Positions 6,955 through 14,619 are shown, counted from the first letter of the stretch. The stretch is DNA of 16,105 nucleotides from an uncultured Collinsella sp. (GCA_900762015.1 CAAFEX010000100.1:1-16105); one strand, 5' to 3'. Numbers and translations: made by a program. The notes: generated by a model not told the origin, from the letters alone.

Positions 6955-6996
6955 AAGAAGGCGCGCCAGGGAATCAATCCCCCAGCGCGCCTTCTT
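6955..6996 (+). terminator. Rho-independent terminator of cysE
   Basis: Perfect 12-bp stem (6955-6966 with 6985-6996), 18-nt loop, then TTCG after a T-rich 3' arm. It lies 37 nt past the cysE stop, and may also stop minus-strand readthrough from the convergent ABC operon. Confidence 0.85.
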
Positions 6997-7000
6997 TTCG

Positions 7001-7032
7001 ATGTGACATGTGGGACTGCCCCTTTGTCACAT
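7001..7032. repeat. Palindrome ATGTGACA-N16-TGTCACAT
   Basis: Perfect 8-bp arms (7001-7008 and 7025-7032) surround an inner GGG-ACTG-CCC hairpin. The right arm ends on the first base of the stop codon of the ABC gene at 7032. From memory, similar TGTGACA/GGGAC/TGTCACA elements occur between genes in this group and other gut bacteria, suggesting a dispersed repeat; this was not checked. Confidence 0.65.
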
Positions 7033-9038
7033 TATGCGAACTGGCTCAGATAGAGGTCGGCGTAGGCACCCTCGGCAGCCAGCAGCTCCTTATGCGTACC
7101 CTGCTCGATAATGTTGCCATGATCCATAACCAGAATCAGGTCGGCATCCACGATCGTCGACAGGCGATGCGCGATCACAAAGCTCGTACGCCCGCGCATG
7201 AGCGCGTCCATGGCGCGGCCGATGGCAAGCTCGGTACGCGTATCCACGCTCGACGTCGCCTCGTCCAGGATGAGAATCGCCGGGTTGTTGAGCAGCACGC
7301 GCGCGATGGTCAGCAGCTGACGCTGGCCCTGGCTGATGCTCTCGGCATCGTTGGCCACCCGCGTGTCATAACCCTGCGGCATGGTGCGCACAAAGAAGTC
7401 GACCTGCGCAGCACAGGCGGCCGCAACGATTTCCTCGCGCGTCGCCTCCGGGCAGCCATAGGCGATATTCTCGGCAATCGTTCCGTCGAACAGCCAGGCG
7501 TCCTGCAGCACCATGCCAAACTGCTGACGTAGCTCGCCGCGATCCATGCGGCTCGTATCCACGCCGTCGAGCGTAATGCGGCCACCGTCAATCTCGTAGA
7601 AGCGCATGAGCAGGTTGATGAGCGTCGTCTTGCCTGCGCCCGTGGTTCCCACCACGGCAATCTTCTGGCCCGGCTCGGCGGTAAACGACACGTCGCGCAT
7701 AAGCGGCTTGTCGGGCGAATAACCAAAGCGCACATGCTCAAAGGAGACGCGGCCCTCCACGCGACCCGGCAGCTTGGCGGCCTTGTCCGGCAGCGGATCG
7801 GCCTCCATCTCGGGCTCATCGAGCAGGTCGAACACGCGCTCTGCACTCGCCAGCGCGCTCTGCAGCGAGTTGAAGGTAAACGACAACTGCGTCATGGGCT
7901 CGGACGCCTCGTAGATAAACTGGAAGAACGCCTGGAACACGCCGACGGTCATGTGACCGGCAACCAGCATGCTGCAGCCCACAAGCGCAATAACGATCTG
8001 CGCCAAACGGCCGATAAAGCGCACCGCGGGGCCGACAGCATTGATCATAAAGTCGGCCTTGGTGCTCACACGAGCCAGTTCCTTCGAAGCCTCGTGCACC
8101 TCAGCGGAGCTCTGACGTTCGCGGTTAAACGCGCGGATCACCAGACGGCCCGAATAGCCTTCCTCGACCGCACTCGTAATCTTGGACACCCACTCCTGGC
8201 GCTCGCCCGTCACATCGTGTGTGCGGCGCGAGACGACCTTCGTCACCAGCAGCGACAGTGCCGTAAAGAACAGAAAGACGAGCGTAAGCTGCACGCTGAA
8301 CACGAACATCACGCTCACAGCACCAACAACCGTGCCGATCGACACGAGCAGCTGCAGCAATCCGCGCTGCATGCTCTCGGACATCTTGTCCAGGTCGTTG
8401 GTCGCGCGGCTGACGACCTCGCCGGGACGATGCGCGTCAAAATAGGCGAGCGGCAGACGGTTGAGCTTTTGCGCGATGCGGTTGCGCAGGCGCAGATTGA
8501 GGCGTTCGGCCACGCTCGACATCAAAAAGCTCTGGAGCGCGTAGAACGAGGCGGCGGCTGTCCAAATCATAAAGTAGACGAAGATGGTCTTGCCGCAGTT
8601 CTCCCAAGTGATGTTGAAGGTGGTTCCGTTGGCAAACGCCACCTGAATGTGGCCCCACAGCTCATCGATCACGCGGGCGCTATATGCCGGCGCAGCGGTG
8701 TTAAAGATGGCGTAGAACACAATGCTCGCGAACACGATATAGAAGCGCCAATGGTCGCCGGCAGCCTCGCTCCACAGGCGGCGCACCGTCGCCCAGGTGT
8801 CGCGGGGTTTCTCGTCCTCGTCCTCGTCGCCCACATCGCGCATACGCTCTGCCTCGGCGCGGGCGCGCTCGTCCTCGGCACGTTCGTTTTCCTCGTAGAG
8901 CGCTTGGCGGCGAGCCTCGCGCTCGGCTGCAGCCTTGGCGGCGTCATCCAGCTCGGGTGCCACGGCAGCCGTTTCCTCGACCAGCCCCGCAGCAACGGCG
9001 TCATCAACGCCGCCCTGCTTCTTGAGCTCCTCGGCCAT
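7032..9038 (-). CDS. ABC exporter subunit, permease-ATPase fusion (catalytic ATP site)
   Basis: 668 aa. An unusual hydrophilic, Ala/Glu/Arg-rich N-terminal extension (1-80) precedes the exporter membrane domain (about 95-385, six helices) and the ATPase domain (about 425-668). ATPase motifs: Walker A GTTGAGKTT (464-472), Q-loop Q512, signature ISQGQ (568-572) instead of LSGGQ, Walker B ILILDE (588-593) with catalytic Glu593, and switch His624 in IAHRLSTI. Intact Walker B and His with an altered signature is typical of the active-side subunit of a heterodimeric multidrug exporter. Start ATG at 9038 has GGGAGG 8 nt upstream, within the end of the previous gene, whose stop is 1 nt away; a GTG at 9047 has no spaced site. 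Third gene of the marR operon. Substrate unknown. Confidence 0.95.
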   Translation of the reverse strand: MAEELKKQGGVDDAVAAGLVEETAAVAPELDDAAKAAAEREARRQALYEENERAEDERARAEAERMRDVGDEDEDEKPRDTWATVRRLWSEAAGDHWRFYIVFASIVFYAIFNTAAPAYSARVIDELWGHIQVAFANGTTFNITWENCGKTIFVYFMIWTAAASFYALQSFLMSSVAERLNLRLRNRIAQKLNRLPLAYFDAHRPGEVVSRATNDLDKMSESMQRGLLQLLVSIGTVVGAVSVMFVFSVQLTLVFLFFTALSLLVTKVVSRRTHDVTGERQEWVSKITSAVEEGYSGRLVIRAFNRERQSSAEVHEASKELARVSTKADFMINAVGPAVRFIGRLAQIVIALVGCSMLVAGHMTVGVFQAFFQFIYEASEPMTQLSFTFNSLQSALASAERVFDLLDEPEMEADPLPDKAAKLPGRVEGRVSFEHVRFGYSPDKPLMRDVSFTAEPGQKIAVVGTTGAGKTTLINLLMRFYEIDGGRITLDGVDTSRMDRGELRQQFGMVLQDAWLFDGTIAENIAYGCPEATREEIVAAACAAQVDFFVRTMPQGYDTRVANDAESISQGQRQLLTIARVLLNNPAILILDEATSSVDTRTELAIGRAMDALMRGRTSFVIAHRLSTIVDADLILVMDHGNIIEQGTHKELLAAEGAYADLYLSQFA

Positions 9039-9039
9039 G

Positions 9040-10776
9040 TTACTCACCTCCCTTCATCTGCGATTCCGCGATGGCGCGGTACACCTCGCAGGTTTCCATA
9101 AGCTCGCCATGCGTGCCCAGACCCACAACCTCGCCATCCTTGAGCACGACGATCTGGTCGGCATGCAAGATCGTCGAGATGCGCTGCGCGATGATGAGCA
9201 CCGCAGCGTCACGCGTCTCGTCTTGCAACGCATGACGCAGGGCGGCATCGGTCTTAAAGTCCAGGGCCGAAAAACTGTCATCGAAGATATATAGATCGGC
9301 ATGCTTCATGAGCGCACGGGCGATTGCCAAACGCTGGCGCTGGCCGCCCGAAAAGTTCGTACCGCCCTGCGCCACCGGGGTATCGAGCCCCTGCGGTTGG
9401 TCGAGTACAAAGGTGCTCTGGGCAACCTCAAGCGCGTGAAGCATGTCGCCCTCGGTCGCGCCTTCGTTACCAAAGCGAAGGTTGCTCGCCACCGTGCCCG
9501 AGAACAGCCACGCCTTCTGCGGCACATAGGCAATGCGCCCGCGGATTTCGTCTTGCGTAAGCTCGCGCAGGTCCACACCATTCAGGCGAATGGAGCCCTT
9601 GGTGGCATCGTGGAAGCGCAGCAGAAGCTTTGCCACCGTCGATTTGCCCGAGCCTGTCGAGCCAACGATCGCAGTCGTCTGACCGCGACGGCAGGCAAAG
9701 CTCAGGTCGCACAGGGTGTCCTCGTCGGCGTCGTCAAAGCGAAACGACATATGATCGAACACGGCGACCACATCGGCCCCGTCCTTTGAGTCGGACGCGG
9801 CCGCATCAAGCGTACGCCCGCCATCGACGATGCTCGGCTCAATCTCCAGCACCTGCTGCGCACGGTTCAGGCACGCGGCAGCACGCGGAAGCGTCAGCAC
9901 CACCATCTGGGCCATCATCACAAAGAACAGGATCAGAATTGCATACTCCAGCACCGCCGAGATACTCGCAATCTGCATGGCGTGGGCGCCTACGCGGTTG
10001 CCGCCCACCCACAGCACCGCCACCTCGGCGATGTTCATCAAAAAGAAGCTTGAGCTGTCGAGGCCCACAAACAGGTGGTTGACTTTGATGGCGTTGGCGG
10101 CGTATTCGCTAAACACCTCGTCCAGACGCCGTTCCTCGTGGCGCTCCTTGTTAAACGCACGGATGACGCGCACGCCCACGATGTTTTCGCGCAGCACCAC
10201 GTTCATGCGGTCGATAAAGCTCTGCAAGCGCATAAAGATCGGAGCCGCGTTGGCAACCGTAAAGACCGCCGCCACCAGCACAATCGCAACGACTACGCCC
10301 AGAAGCGTGCCCATGGCAGGATCGATAAACCAGGCAAAGATGATGCCCGCCACAGCCAAAAACGGCACGGGCAGCACCAGCTGAATCGTCTGCAGAATCG
10401 CCTGCTGAATCACGTTGATGTCGTTGAGCGAGCGGGTGATCATCGATCCGGTGCCAAAGCGCTCAAAATCGCTGGCCGCGAGCTCGAGCGATTTGTCGTA
10501 CACGGCATTGCGGATATCGCAAGCCACGTTGGCGGCCAGGCGCGCCGAAAGATAGCAGCCCAGCACCGTGCCGCCGCTAGCCATGCTGGTCGCGATAAAC
10601 ATGTATAGGCCGTTGCGTAAAATGTAGTCGACATCGCCCGTGGTAATACCGGTGTTGACCATGTTCGCCAGCATCGTGGGAACCAACAGCGTACCGACGT
10701 TATCCACCAGCAGCACCAGCAGCGTCACTGCGACAAGCCCTCGATAGGGCTTCATAAACCTCATTAACAGTCGCAC
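9040..10776 (-). CDS. ABC exporter subunit, permease-ATPase fusion (degenerate ATP site)
   Basis: 578 aa. Exporter membrane domain with six helices (about 12-305) then ATPase domain (about 345-578). Walker A GSTGSGKST (372-380), Q-loop Q420 and a consensus signature FSGGQ (475-479) are intact, but Walker B is LYIFDD (495-500) with Asp500 replacing the catalytic Glu, and the switch His is Gln531 (IIAQRISTI). This pattern marks the degenerate-site partner in LmrCD-, BmrCD- and TM287/288-like heterodimers. Partnered with the next gene: the consensus site would use that subunit's Walker A/B and this signature. Start: GTG at 10776 has a GAGG-type site 7 nt upstream and overlaps the marR end by 13 nt; an ATG at 10764 overlaps the marR stop (TAATG) and is possible by coupling. 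Substrate unknown. Confidence 0.95.
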   Translation of the reverse strand: MRLLMRFMKPYRGLVAVTLLVLLVDNVGTLLVPTMLANMVNTGITTGDVDYILRNGLYMFIATSMASGGTVLGCYLSARLAANVACDIRNAVYDKSLELAASDFERFGTGSMITRSLNDINVIQQAILQTIQLVLPVPFLAVAGIIFAWFIDPAMGTLLGVVVAIVLVAAVFTVANAAPIFMRLQSFIDRMNVVLRENIVGVRVIRAFNKERHEERRLDEVFSEYAANAIKVNHLFVGLDSSSFFLMNIAEVAVLWVGGNRVGAHAMQIASISAVLEYAILILFFVMMAQMVVLTLPRAAACLNRAQQVLEIEPSIVDGGRTLDAAASDSKDGADVVAVFDHMSFRFDDADEDTLCDLSFACRRGQTTAIVGSTGSGKSTVAKLLLRFHDATKGSIRLNGVDLRELTQDEIRGRIAYVPQKAWLFSGTVASNLRFGNEGATEGDMLHALEVAQSTFVLDQPQGLDTPVAQGGTNFSGGQRQRLAIARALMKHADLYIFDDSFSALDFKTDAALRHALQDETRDAAVLIIAQRISTILHADQIVVLKDGEVVGLGTHGELMETCEVYRAIAESQMKGGE

Positions 10777-11264
10777 GACTCCCCCTCACCTTGATTCTCG
10801 GCTTGGCTCTCGGCAGCGATATGCTGCTTAAAGGCATCGCACTCATCGCCGAGCGCATGGGAAAATTTTCCGATTAGGCGCATGATTTCGCGCTGCTCAC
10901 ACGGCTCAAGCGCGCCAAAGGCTCGCTGTTCGGCCTTGAGTGCCGGCAGCGCATAACGCTCGGCAAATCGCCTGCCCTCTTCGGTCAGGCTCACAACCTT
11001 GTTCTTACGGCTGCCTTCGGCAAACTCCAACGTTGCGAACCCCCGCGCCGTCAAGGTTTTAATTGCAGAGTTGATGGTCTGCTTGCTGTAGAACCATTCG
11101 CTTGTCAGACGGCTTACGGCAATACTGCCGCCCGCCGTGCTGGTATCGACGAGCATCCAGTAAGCGCAGTCCGAAAGGCCGCAGGCGCGCGAGAACTCCG
11201 AATAGATATGGTCGAGTCCATTGAGCAACCGGTCGAAGTCGACCAGTGTAACCGCACTATTCAT
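10764..11264 (-). CDS. MarR-family transcriptional regulator
   Basis: 166 aa. A winged helix-turn-helix occupies the middle: helices around IAVSRLTSEWFYSKQTINSA (48-67) and IKTLTARGFATLEF (68-81), then the wing ending KNKVVSLTEEGRRF (87-100) with the MarR-type LTEEG. Helical ends (1-35, 101-145) would form the dimer interface; the acidic tail ends in CDC. MarR proteins usually repress their own operon and release DNA on binding a small aromatic or drug-like ligand. It is the first gene of a three-gene operon with the two ABC exporter genes, so repression of the exporter is the likely role. The start at 11264 has GGTGGG a few nt upstream. Confidence 0.94.
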   Translation of the reverse strand: MNSAVTLVDFDRLLNGLDHIYSEFSRACGLSDCAYWMLVDTSTAGGSIAVSRLTSEWFYSKQTINSAIKTLTARGFATLEFAEGSRKNKVVSLTEEGRRFAERYALPALKAEQRAFGALEPCEQREIMRLIGKFSHALGDECDAFKQHIAAESQAENQGEGESCDC

Positions 11265-11280
11265 CTATCCCACCATTCGA

Positions 11281-11340
11281 TTGTCCGATTTTTGACCAAT
11301 TTTGTGTCTCTAGATTAGTCCGAGTTTTGACTATCGTCAA
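11281..11340 (-). promoter_or_regulatory. marR operon promoter with two MarR-like operator dyads
   Basis: On the minus strand TTGACG (11340-11335), a 17-bp spacer and TAATCT (11317-11312) form a good sigma-70-type promoter. A 16-bp direct repeat with two mismatches occurs at 11318-11333 and 11283-11298, offset by 35 bp. Each copy with its flank is a dyad of form TNGTC-N8-GACNA: 11316-11333 (perfect arms) within the promoter spacer, and 11281-11298 (one arm mismatch) just past the start of transcription. A third dyad TTGAC-N4-GTCAA (11327-11340) covers the -35. The placement fits repression by the encoded MarR protein. Confidence 0.7.
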
Positions 11341-11383
11341 CAGGCTCTCCGCAAATGCGCGCACTTTTATGGCCTATCGGCAG

Positions 11384-11419
11384 AAAAAGACCGCCGGCGC
11401 GGGGGCGGCGCCAGCGGTC
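11384..11419 (-). terminator. Rho-independent terminator of the small gene ending at 11446
   Basis: 12-bp stem with one C-A mismatch (11389-11400 with 11408-11419), followed on the minus strand by TTTTT (11388-11384). It lies 27 nt past the stop of the unknown gene and separates it from the marR promoter. Confidence 0.87.
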
Positions 11420-11445
11420 ACGTGAAAATCGGGTTTTATTGCCTG

Positions 11446-11736
11446 TTAAGCGGCAACGGCCTCATAGACCGTAGCGCCCGAGAAGCTGTCATGCAGGCTC
11501 TTGCCGGCAATCCACGGCAGCTCGACGACCTCGCAGACCGTGTTGACCAGCTCGGAGCAGTCAGTAAAGTGGCCTTTGTCGTTGAGGGCCTCGCAGTCCT
11601 GAACGCGCCAGTACCCATCGGTGTGCGTGATGTAGTACTCGTGATCGTTGATCGACACGAAAGCGCGCGTCTTGGAACGCAGCAGCTTCAGAAATCCTTC
11701 GAAATCGGTCTCGACGACATCTCCAGCCTGGAACAT
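11446..11736 (-). CDS. Small protein of unknown function (96 aa)
   Basis: I do not recognise this family. 96 aa, soluble and mildly acidic, without signal peptide or membrane segment. It begins MFQAGDVVETDFEGFLKLL, has an aromatic stretch EYYITHTDGYWRV (33-45) suggesting beta strands, two Cys at 48 and 60 and a third at 69, and ends in a short hydrophobic tail. It looks like a single compact alpha/beta domain. The gene is well supported: ATG at 11736 has a near-perfect AGGAGG 8 nt upstream, and a strong terminator follows. A weak promoter (TTTACT, 17-bp spacer, TATCAA) can be placed about 30-60 nt upstream. It is probably monocistronic, lying between the marR operon and the divergent nitroreductase gene. 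Confidence 0.8.
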   Translation of the reverse strand: MFQAGDVVETDFEGFLKLLRSKTRAFVSINDHEYYITHTDGYWRVQDCEALNDKGHFTDCSELVNTVCEVVELPWIAGKSLHDSFSGATVYEAVAA

Positions 11737-11890
11737 GATGTTACCTCCTGGCCCGGCGCCACCACGGCGCATTGATAAACGTTGGTGCTCCTTTAGTAAA
11801 ACCTTTATCAGAGGTTATGCGTTCGTCATTTAGGCAAGTGGTAAAAAACCGCAGGGTAGACGGGATAAAACGTTTAACCATCCCATTTGT

Positions 11891-11919
11891 TTGTCACATT
11901 CTGAAGGTACTTTTATGCA
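11891..11919 (+). promoter_or_regulatory. Possible promoter of the nitroreductase gene
   Basis: TTGTCA (11891-11896), 17-bp spacer, TATGCA (11914-11919). This gives a leader of about 105 nt. The region 11737-12030 otherwise holds no clear gene; a 16-codon frame at 11915-11965 (MQTYFPNWN...) has AAGG 7 nt upstream but overlaps this -10, so both cannot be right for one transcript. Confidence 0.35.
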
Positions 11920-12030
11920 AACCTACTTTCCCAATTGGAATCTATCCTTTTGGCCGGGCAATTGACCGTCTATCGTTTAAGCCCGACGGGTATGAACGGG
12001 GCATCTGCAACGCCACCGCAAGGAGACACC

Positions 12031-12552
12031 ATGGAGACTATCGAAGCACTCATTCACCGCCGCAGCTGCCGCAAATACAGCGATCGTCCCGTCGAGGCCG
12101 AAAAGCTTGCACGTATTATCGAAGCCGGCCAATATGCACCGAGCGGCATGGGCCGCCAGCCGGTGACGTTTGTCGCCGTCACCGACCCCGCGACCGTCGA
12201 GCGTCTCTCACAGCTCAACGCCCAGGTCATGGACAGCAACAGCGACCCCTTCTATGGCGCCAAGACCGTTGTGGTGGTGCTGGTTGACCGCAGCGTGCCC
12301 ACACATCTGGAAGACGGCTCGCTCGCCATGGGCAACTTGCTCAACGCCGCCTATGCACTGGGTGTCGATTCGTGCTGGATTCACCGCGCGCACGAGGTCT
12401 TTGACTCGCCCGAGGGCCTGGAGCTGCTGGCCAGTTGGGGCCTGCCCGCCGACGGCAGTCTGCGCGGTGTCGGTCACTGCATTCTGGGCTACGCCGAGGA
12501 CACGCTACCCGAGGCAAAGCCGCGCCGCGACAACGTCATCTACGTAAGGTAA
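12031..12552 (+). CDS. Nitroreductase family protein
   Basis: 173 aa, a short member of the FMN-dependent nitroreductase fold, which works as a homodimer reducing nitroaromatics, quinones or flavin-type substrates with NAD(P)H. Marks: the FMN-phosphate-binding start HRRSCRKYSDRPV (9-21), the APSGMGRQPVTFV segment (36-48), SLAMGNLLNAAYALGVDSCWI (97-117) forming the dimer helix, and the C-terminal EAKPRRDN (161-168). The start at 12031 has AAGGAG 5 nt upstream; the frame is open further up but lacks a site and homology. No adjacent partner gene suggests a specific substrate, so an exact activity cannot be named. Confidence 0.93.
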   Translation: METIEALIHRRSCRKYSDRPVEAEKLARIIEAGQYAPSGMGRQPVTFVAVTDPATVERLSQLNAQVMDSNSDPFYGAKTVVVVLVDRSVPTHLEDGSLAMGNLLNAAYALGVDSCWIHRAHEVFDSPEGLELLASWGLPADGSLRGVGHCILGYAEDTLPEAKPRRDNVIYVR

Positions 12553-12616
12553 CCCGGGAGCGTCAGCGGGGGTGGCTAATTTGGGACGAGGCTATTTTAG
12601 CTACCCCGCTCGCACC

Positions 12617-13192
12617 TTATATTGACGTCGCGGTTGTCGTCGTTTCGTTCGTCTGGGCCGTTTCGGCTTCGCTGCCTTGTTCGTCCTCGTCCTTTTGCGC
12701 ATCGGCGATGGTGGAGGCCGCCGCAACGATGCCGCGCTGGGGCGCGACACCCATCTGGGTCTGAGCGCCCTCGACAACTTCTGTGCCTGCATGCGCGAGC
12801 TCGGGCGATTTAAACACTGCGTCCAAGTTGGCGCCACCGCCGGCGTAGCCAAGCGCAGCGAGTGCGATGACGATCACCGCAACGACGGCCACGATCGGCA
12901 CATAACGATGCCAACCAGCAGGATTGAGCCCACTGCGGCGAGCCGCCCCGCGGCTGATGTAACCGAGCGTTCCGTCGTGCTTGAGCTTTGAACCCACCAC
13001 GCGTTTGCGGCCCCACAGTGAGGACTCTGCCTGCATTGCCAAGCGGGCGCTTGCCGAAGGATAGCCGTATTTAGTGCGCTTGAACGAGCCATCAAACCCC
13101 GAGGCGTGTTTACCCCACGTCACCGATGTTGTGCGTCGGTTGACCGGCGCGGCACTCCGCCTTCTGCGGCTCGGTTTTGAAGTCTCAGCCAT
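12617..13192 (-). CDS. Single-pass membrane protein of unknown function (191 aa)
   Basis: Not a family I recognise. The N-terminal 95 residues are strongly basic and cytoplasmic by the positive-inside rule (SRRRRSAAPVNRR at 8-20, many Lys/Arg to 86). One membrane helix follows (about 97-118, YVPIVAVVAVIVIALAALGY). The remaining 70 residues outside the membrane are acidic and end in a Thr-rich low-complexity tail (NETTTTATSI). The start at 13192 follows a GAGGG site at short spacing. The residues around TWGKHASGFDGSFKRTKYGY (25-44) look ordered and could be a conserved motif. It lies 84 nt downstream of the Fis-type regulator gene on the same strand but has its own candidate promoter. Function unknown. 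Confidence 0.78.
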   Translation of the reverse strand: MAETSKPSRRRRSAAPVNRRTTSVTWGKHASGFDGSFKRTKYGYPSASARLAMQAESSLWGRKRVVGSKLKHDGTLGYISRGAARRSGLNPAGWHRYVPIVAVVAVIVIALAALGYAGGGANLDAVFKSPELAHAGTEVVEGAQTQMGVAPQRGIVAAASTIADAQKDEDEQGSEAETAQTNETTTTATSI

Positions 13193-13236
13193 ATGCCCTC
13201 GCACGCCGTAACCAAATCGAAACAATAACGCTTTGG

Positions 13237-13265
13237 ACTGTAGCACACGCGTCGCGCGCGGTCAC
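13237..13265 (-). promoter_or_regulatory. Candidate promoter of the single-pass membrane protein gene
   Basis: On the minus strand GTGACC (13265-13260), a 17-bp spacer and TACAGT (13242-13237), each matching the sigma-70 consensus at four of six positions. It lies between the regulator stop and the membrane protein start. Confidence 0.45.
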
Positions 13266-13276
13266 GGGCGCCTCGC

Positions 13277-14494
13277 TCAACGGTCATCGTCCTTCAGCAA
13301 GCGCCACAGCGTTGTACGGCTTATGCCCAGCACCTCCGCCGCACGGGTTCGGTTACCGTGGAGATGGTCTACAACCAGATGCGCGATATCTCGCTCGGTA
13401 TCGGCCAGCGGTCGCAGAATATACAGGTCGCTTTCGAGTGTCGGGGCGCCAAAGGTTGCGGTCTTAATCACGTCCTCTTGGGCGAGCACTTCCTCCGCCA
13501 CAGCGCGGTCCACCGTGCCCGCCCCCACCAATATATACAGTCGTTCCGAGACCTCGCGGAGCTGCAGATAATTGCGCGGCCAGCGGTAAGCATCGAGCGT
13601 CTTCGTCGCCGTGGCAGACAGCGTGGGCGCTGCCGTCCCAAATGCATCAGCGAGATATTCCAAATAGCGCGCGACCTTCGTCGACGCGGCTCCCTGCTCG
13701 GCGATTGCCGGCGCCACGCTCACCGCACAGGCGAAGCGCTCGGTCACAAAGGCGGCTTGATCACTTTCGCTGCCGCCCGGCATGTCATTCGCCGTCAGCA
13801 CCACATGACAGCGCGTCGCCAACGCGGTGTCGGCCATCGTGGAGACCAGCTCGCGGAGGCGCTGGGGGCCAACCGCATTCCAGCCCTCAATGCAAAGTGT
13901 CAGCCCCGTTTGGAACAGCGGCGATTCGGAGCTTTTGAGCACATGGCGCCAACCGCGATCGGTGAGTTCATCGAGCGCGACGGAAACAAAGGGCTGATCG
14001 GCAAAAGGACCGTCCAGATAGAGGCGCTTGGCGATCTCGATCTGGCCCGCGCCCAGCTCGCCCTCGAGCATAAGGGGCACGCCGCGCGCATAGCTCTCGG
14101 AAACCGGTGCAGCTACCGCAGCGGCACCCTCAACGATGCCGTACGCGCTCGATTCATAGCGGGCCTCAACTTCGTCGGCGTTGAGCCACTCGATGCCCGC
14201 ATGCGCCGCGGCACCGCGCACCTCGCGGACCACGACGACCCAAAGTCCCCCGCCCTCTTTGTCGGTGGGGCGAACGGTCAGGCTCAGGCGCGTACCCGCA
14301 CGCCCCATAACCAGACGCGCGCCGTCTCCTATACGGTCGAGGCGCTCGGCGACAAAAGCCGCCACATCCCGCTCAAGCGCCGCGTCATTCACGGTCGAGA
14401 TCGCGACGTCCCCACGCGCATCGATTGCCAATGCCGAGGCCCCGGCAGCAGCCAGGGCCCCAGTCAAGATGTTCAGCTTGGCATCGCTATCCAT
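13277..14494 (-). CDS. Fis-type transcriptional regulator with degenerate AAA+ domain
   Basis: 405 aa with the layout of a sigma-54 enhancer-binding protein but without its working parts. N-terminal sensory region about 1-110; AAA+-like domain about 112-330; C-terminal Fis-type helix-turn-helix (GNRTRAAEVLGISRTTLWRL, 380-399). The Walker A position reads GELGAGQ (145-151), with Gln for the essential Lys; the Walker B position reads LTLCIEG (198-204) rather than LFLDE; no GAFTGA loop is present. YRWPRNYLQLREVSERLYIL (303-322) still matches the YPWPGNVREL region, so descent from that family is clear. ATP hydrolysis and sigma-54 activation are therefore unlikely; a sigma-70-type regulator binding DNA through the Fis domain is the likely role. 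Start at 14494 has AGGGG 7 nt upstream. Targets unknown. Confidence 0.85.
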   Translation of the reverse strand: MDSDAKLNILTGALAAAGASALAIDARGDVAISTVNDAALERDVAAFVAERLDRIGDGARLVMGRAGTRLSLTVRPTDKEGGGLWVVVVREVRGAAAHAGIEWLNADEVEARYESSAYGIVEGAAAVAAPVSESYARGVPLMLEGELGAGQIEIAKRLYLDGPFADQPFVSVALDELTDRGWRHVLKSSESPLFQTGLTLCIEGWNAVGPQRLRELVSTMADTALATRCHVVLTANDMPGGSESDQAAFVTERFACAVSVAPAIAEQGAASTKVARYLEYLADAFGTAAPTLSATATKTLDAYRWPRNYLQLREVSERLYILVGAGTVDRAVAEEVLAQEDVIKTATFGAPTLESDLYILRPLADTERDIAHLVVDHLHGNRTRAAEVLGISRTTLWRLLKDDDR

Positions 14495-14579
14495 GATTTG
14501 CCCCTGTCCGCGGCGACATGCAACCGCCGACGGTCATACGACCGAGTGTTTCAAAATTGAACGATATTGCTCACCAAAC

Positions 14580-14585
14580 ACTATA
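14580..14585 (-). promoter_or_regulatory. Possible -10 element of the Fis-type regulator gene
   Basis: TATAGT on the minus strand with no good -35 at the expected spacing. If used, transcription starts near 14573 and the folded region 14620-14711 would lie upstream of the transcript rather than inside it. Confidence 0.3.
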
Positions 14586-14619
14586 GGGCAGAAAGCGCCG
14601 TCCTGCGAGTATAGATGTT

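Noticed and set aside
7734..9101. Long plus-strand open frame opposite the ABC genes
   Set aside because: Antisense shadow rich in His, Arg and Ala; crosses the junction of two real genes.
13358..14560. Plus-strand 400-codon open frame opposite the Fis-type regulator
   Set aside because: Antisense shadow; the minus strand holds a clear Fis helix-turn-helix and a ribosome site.
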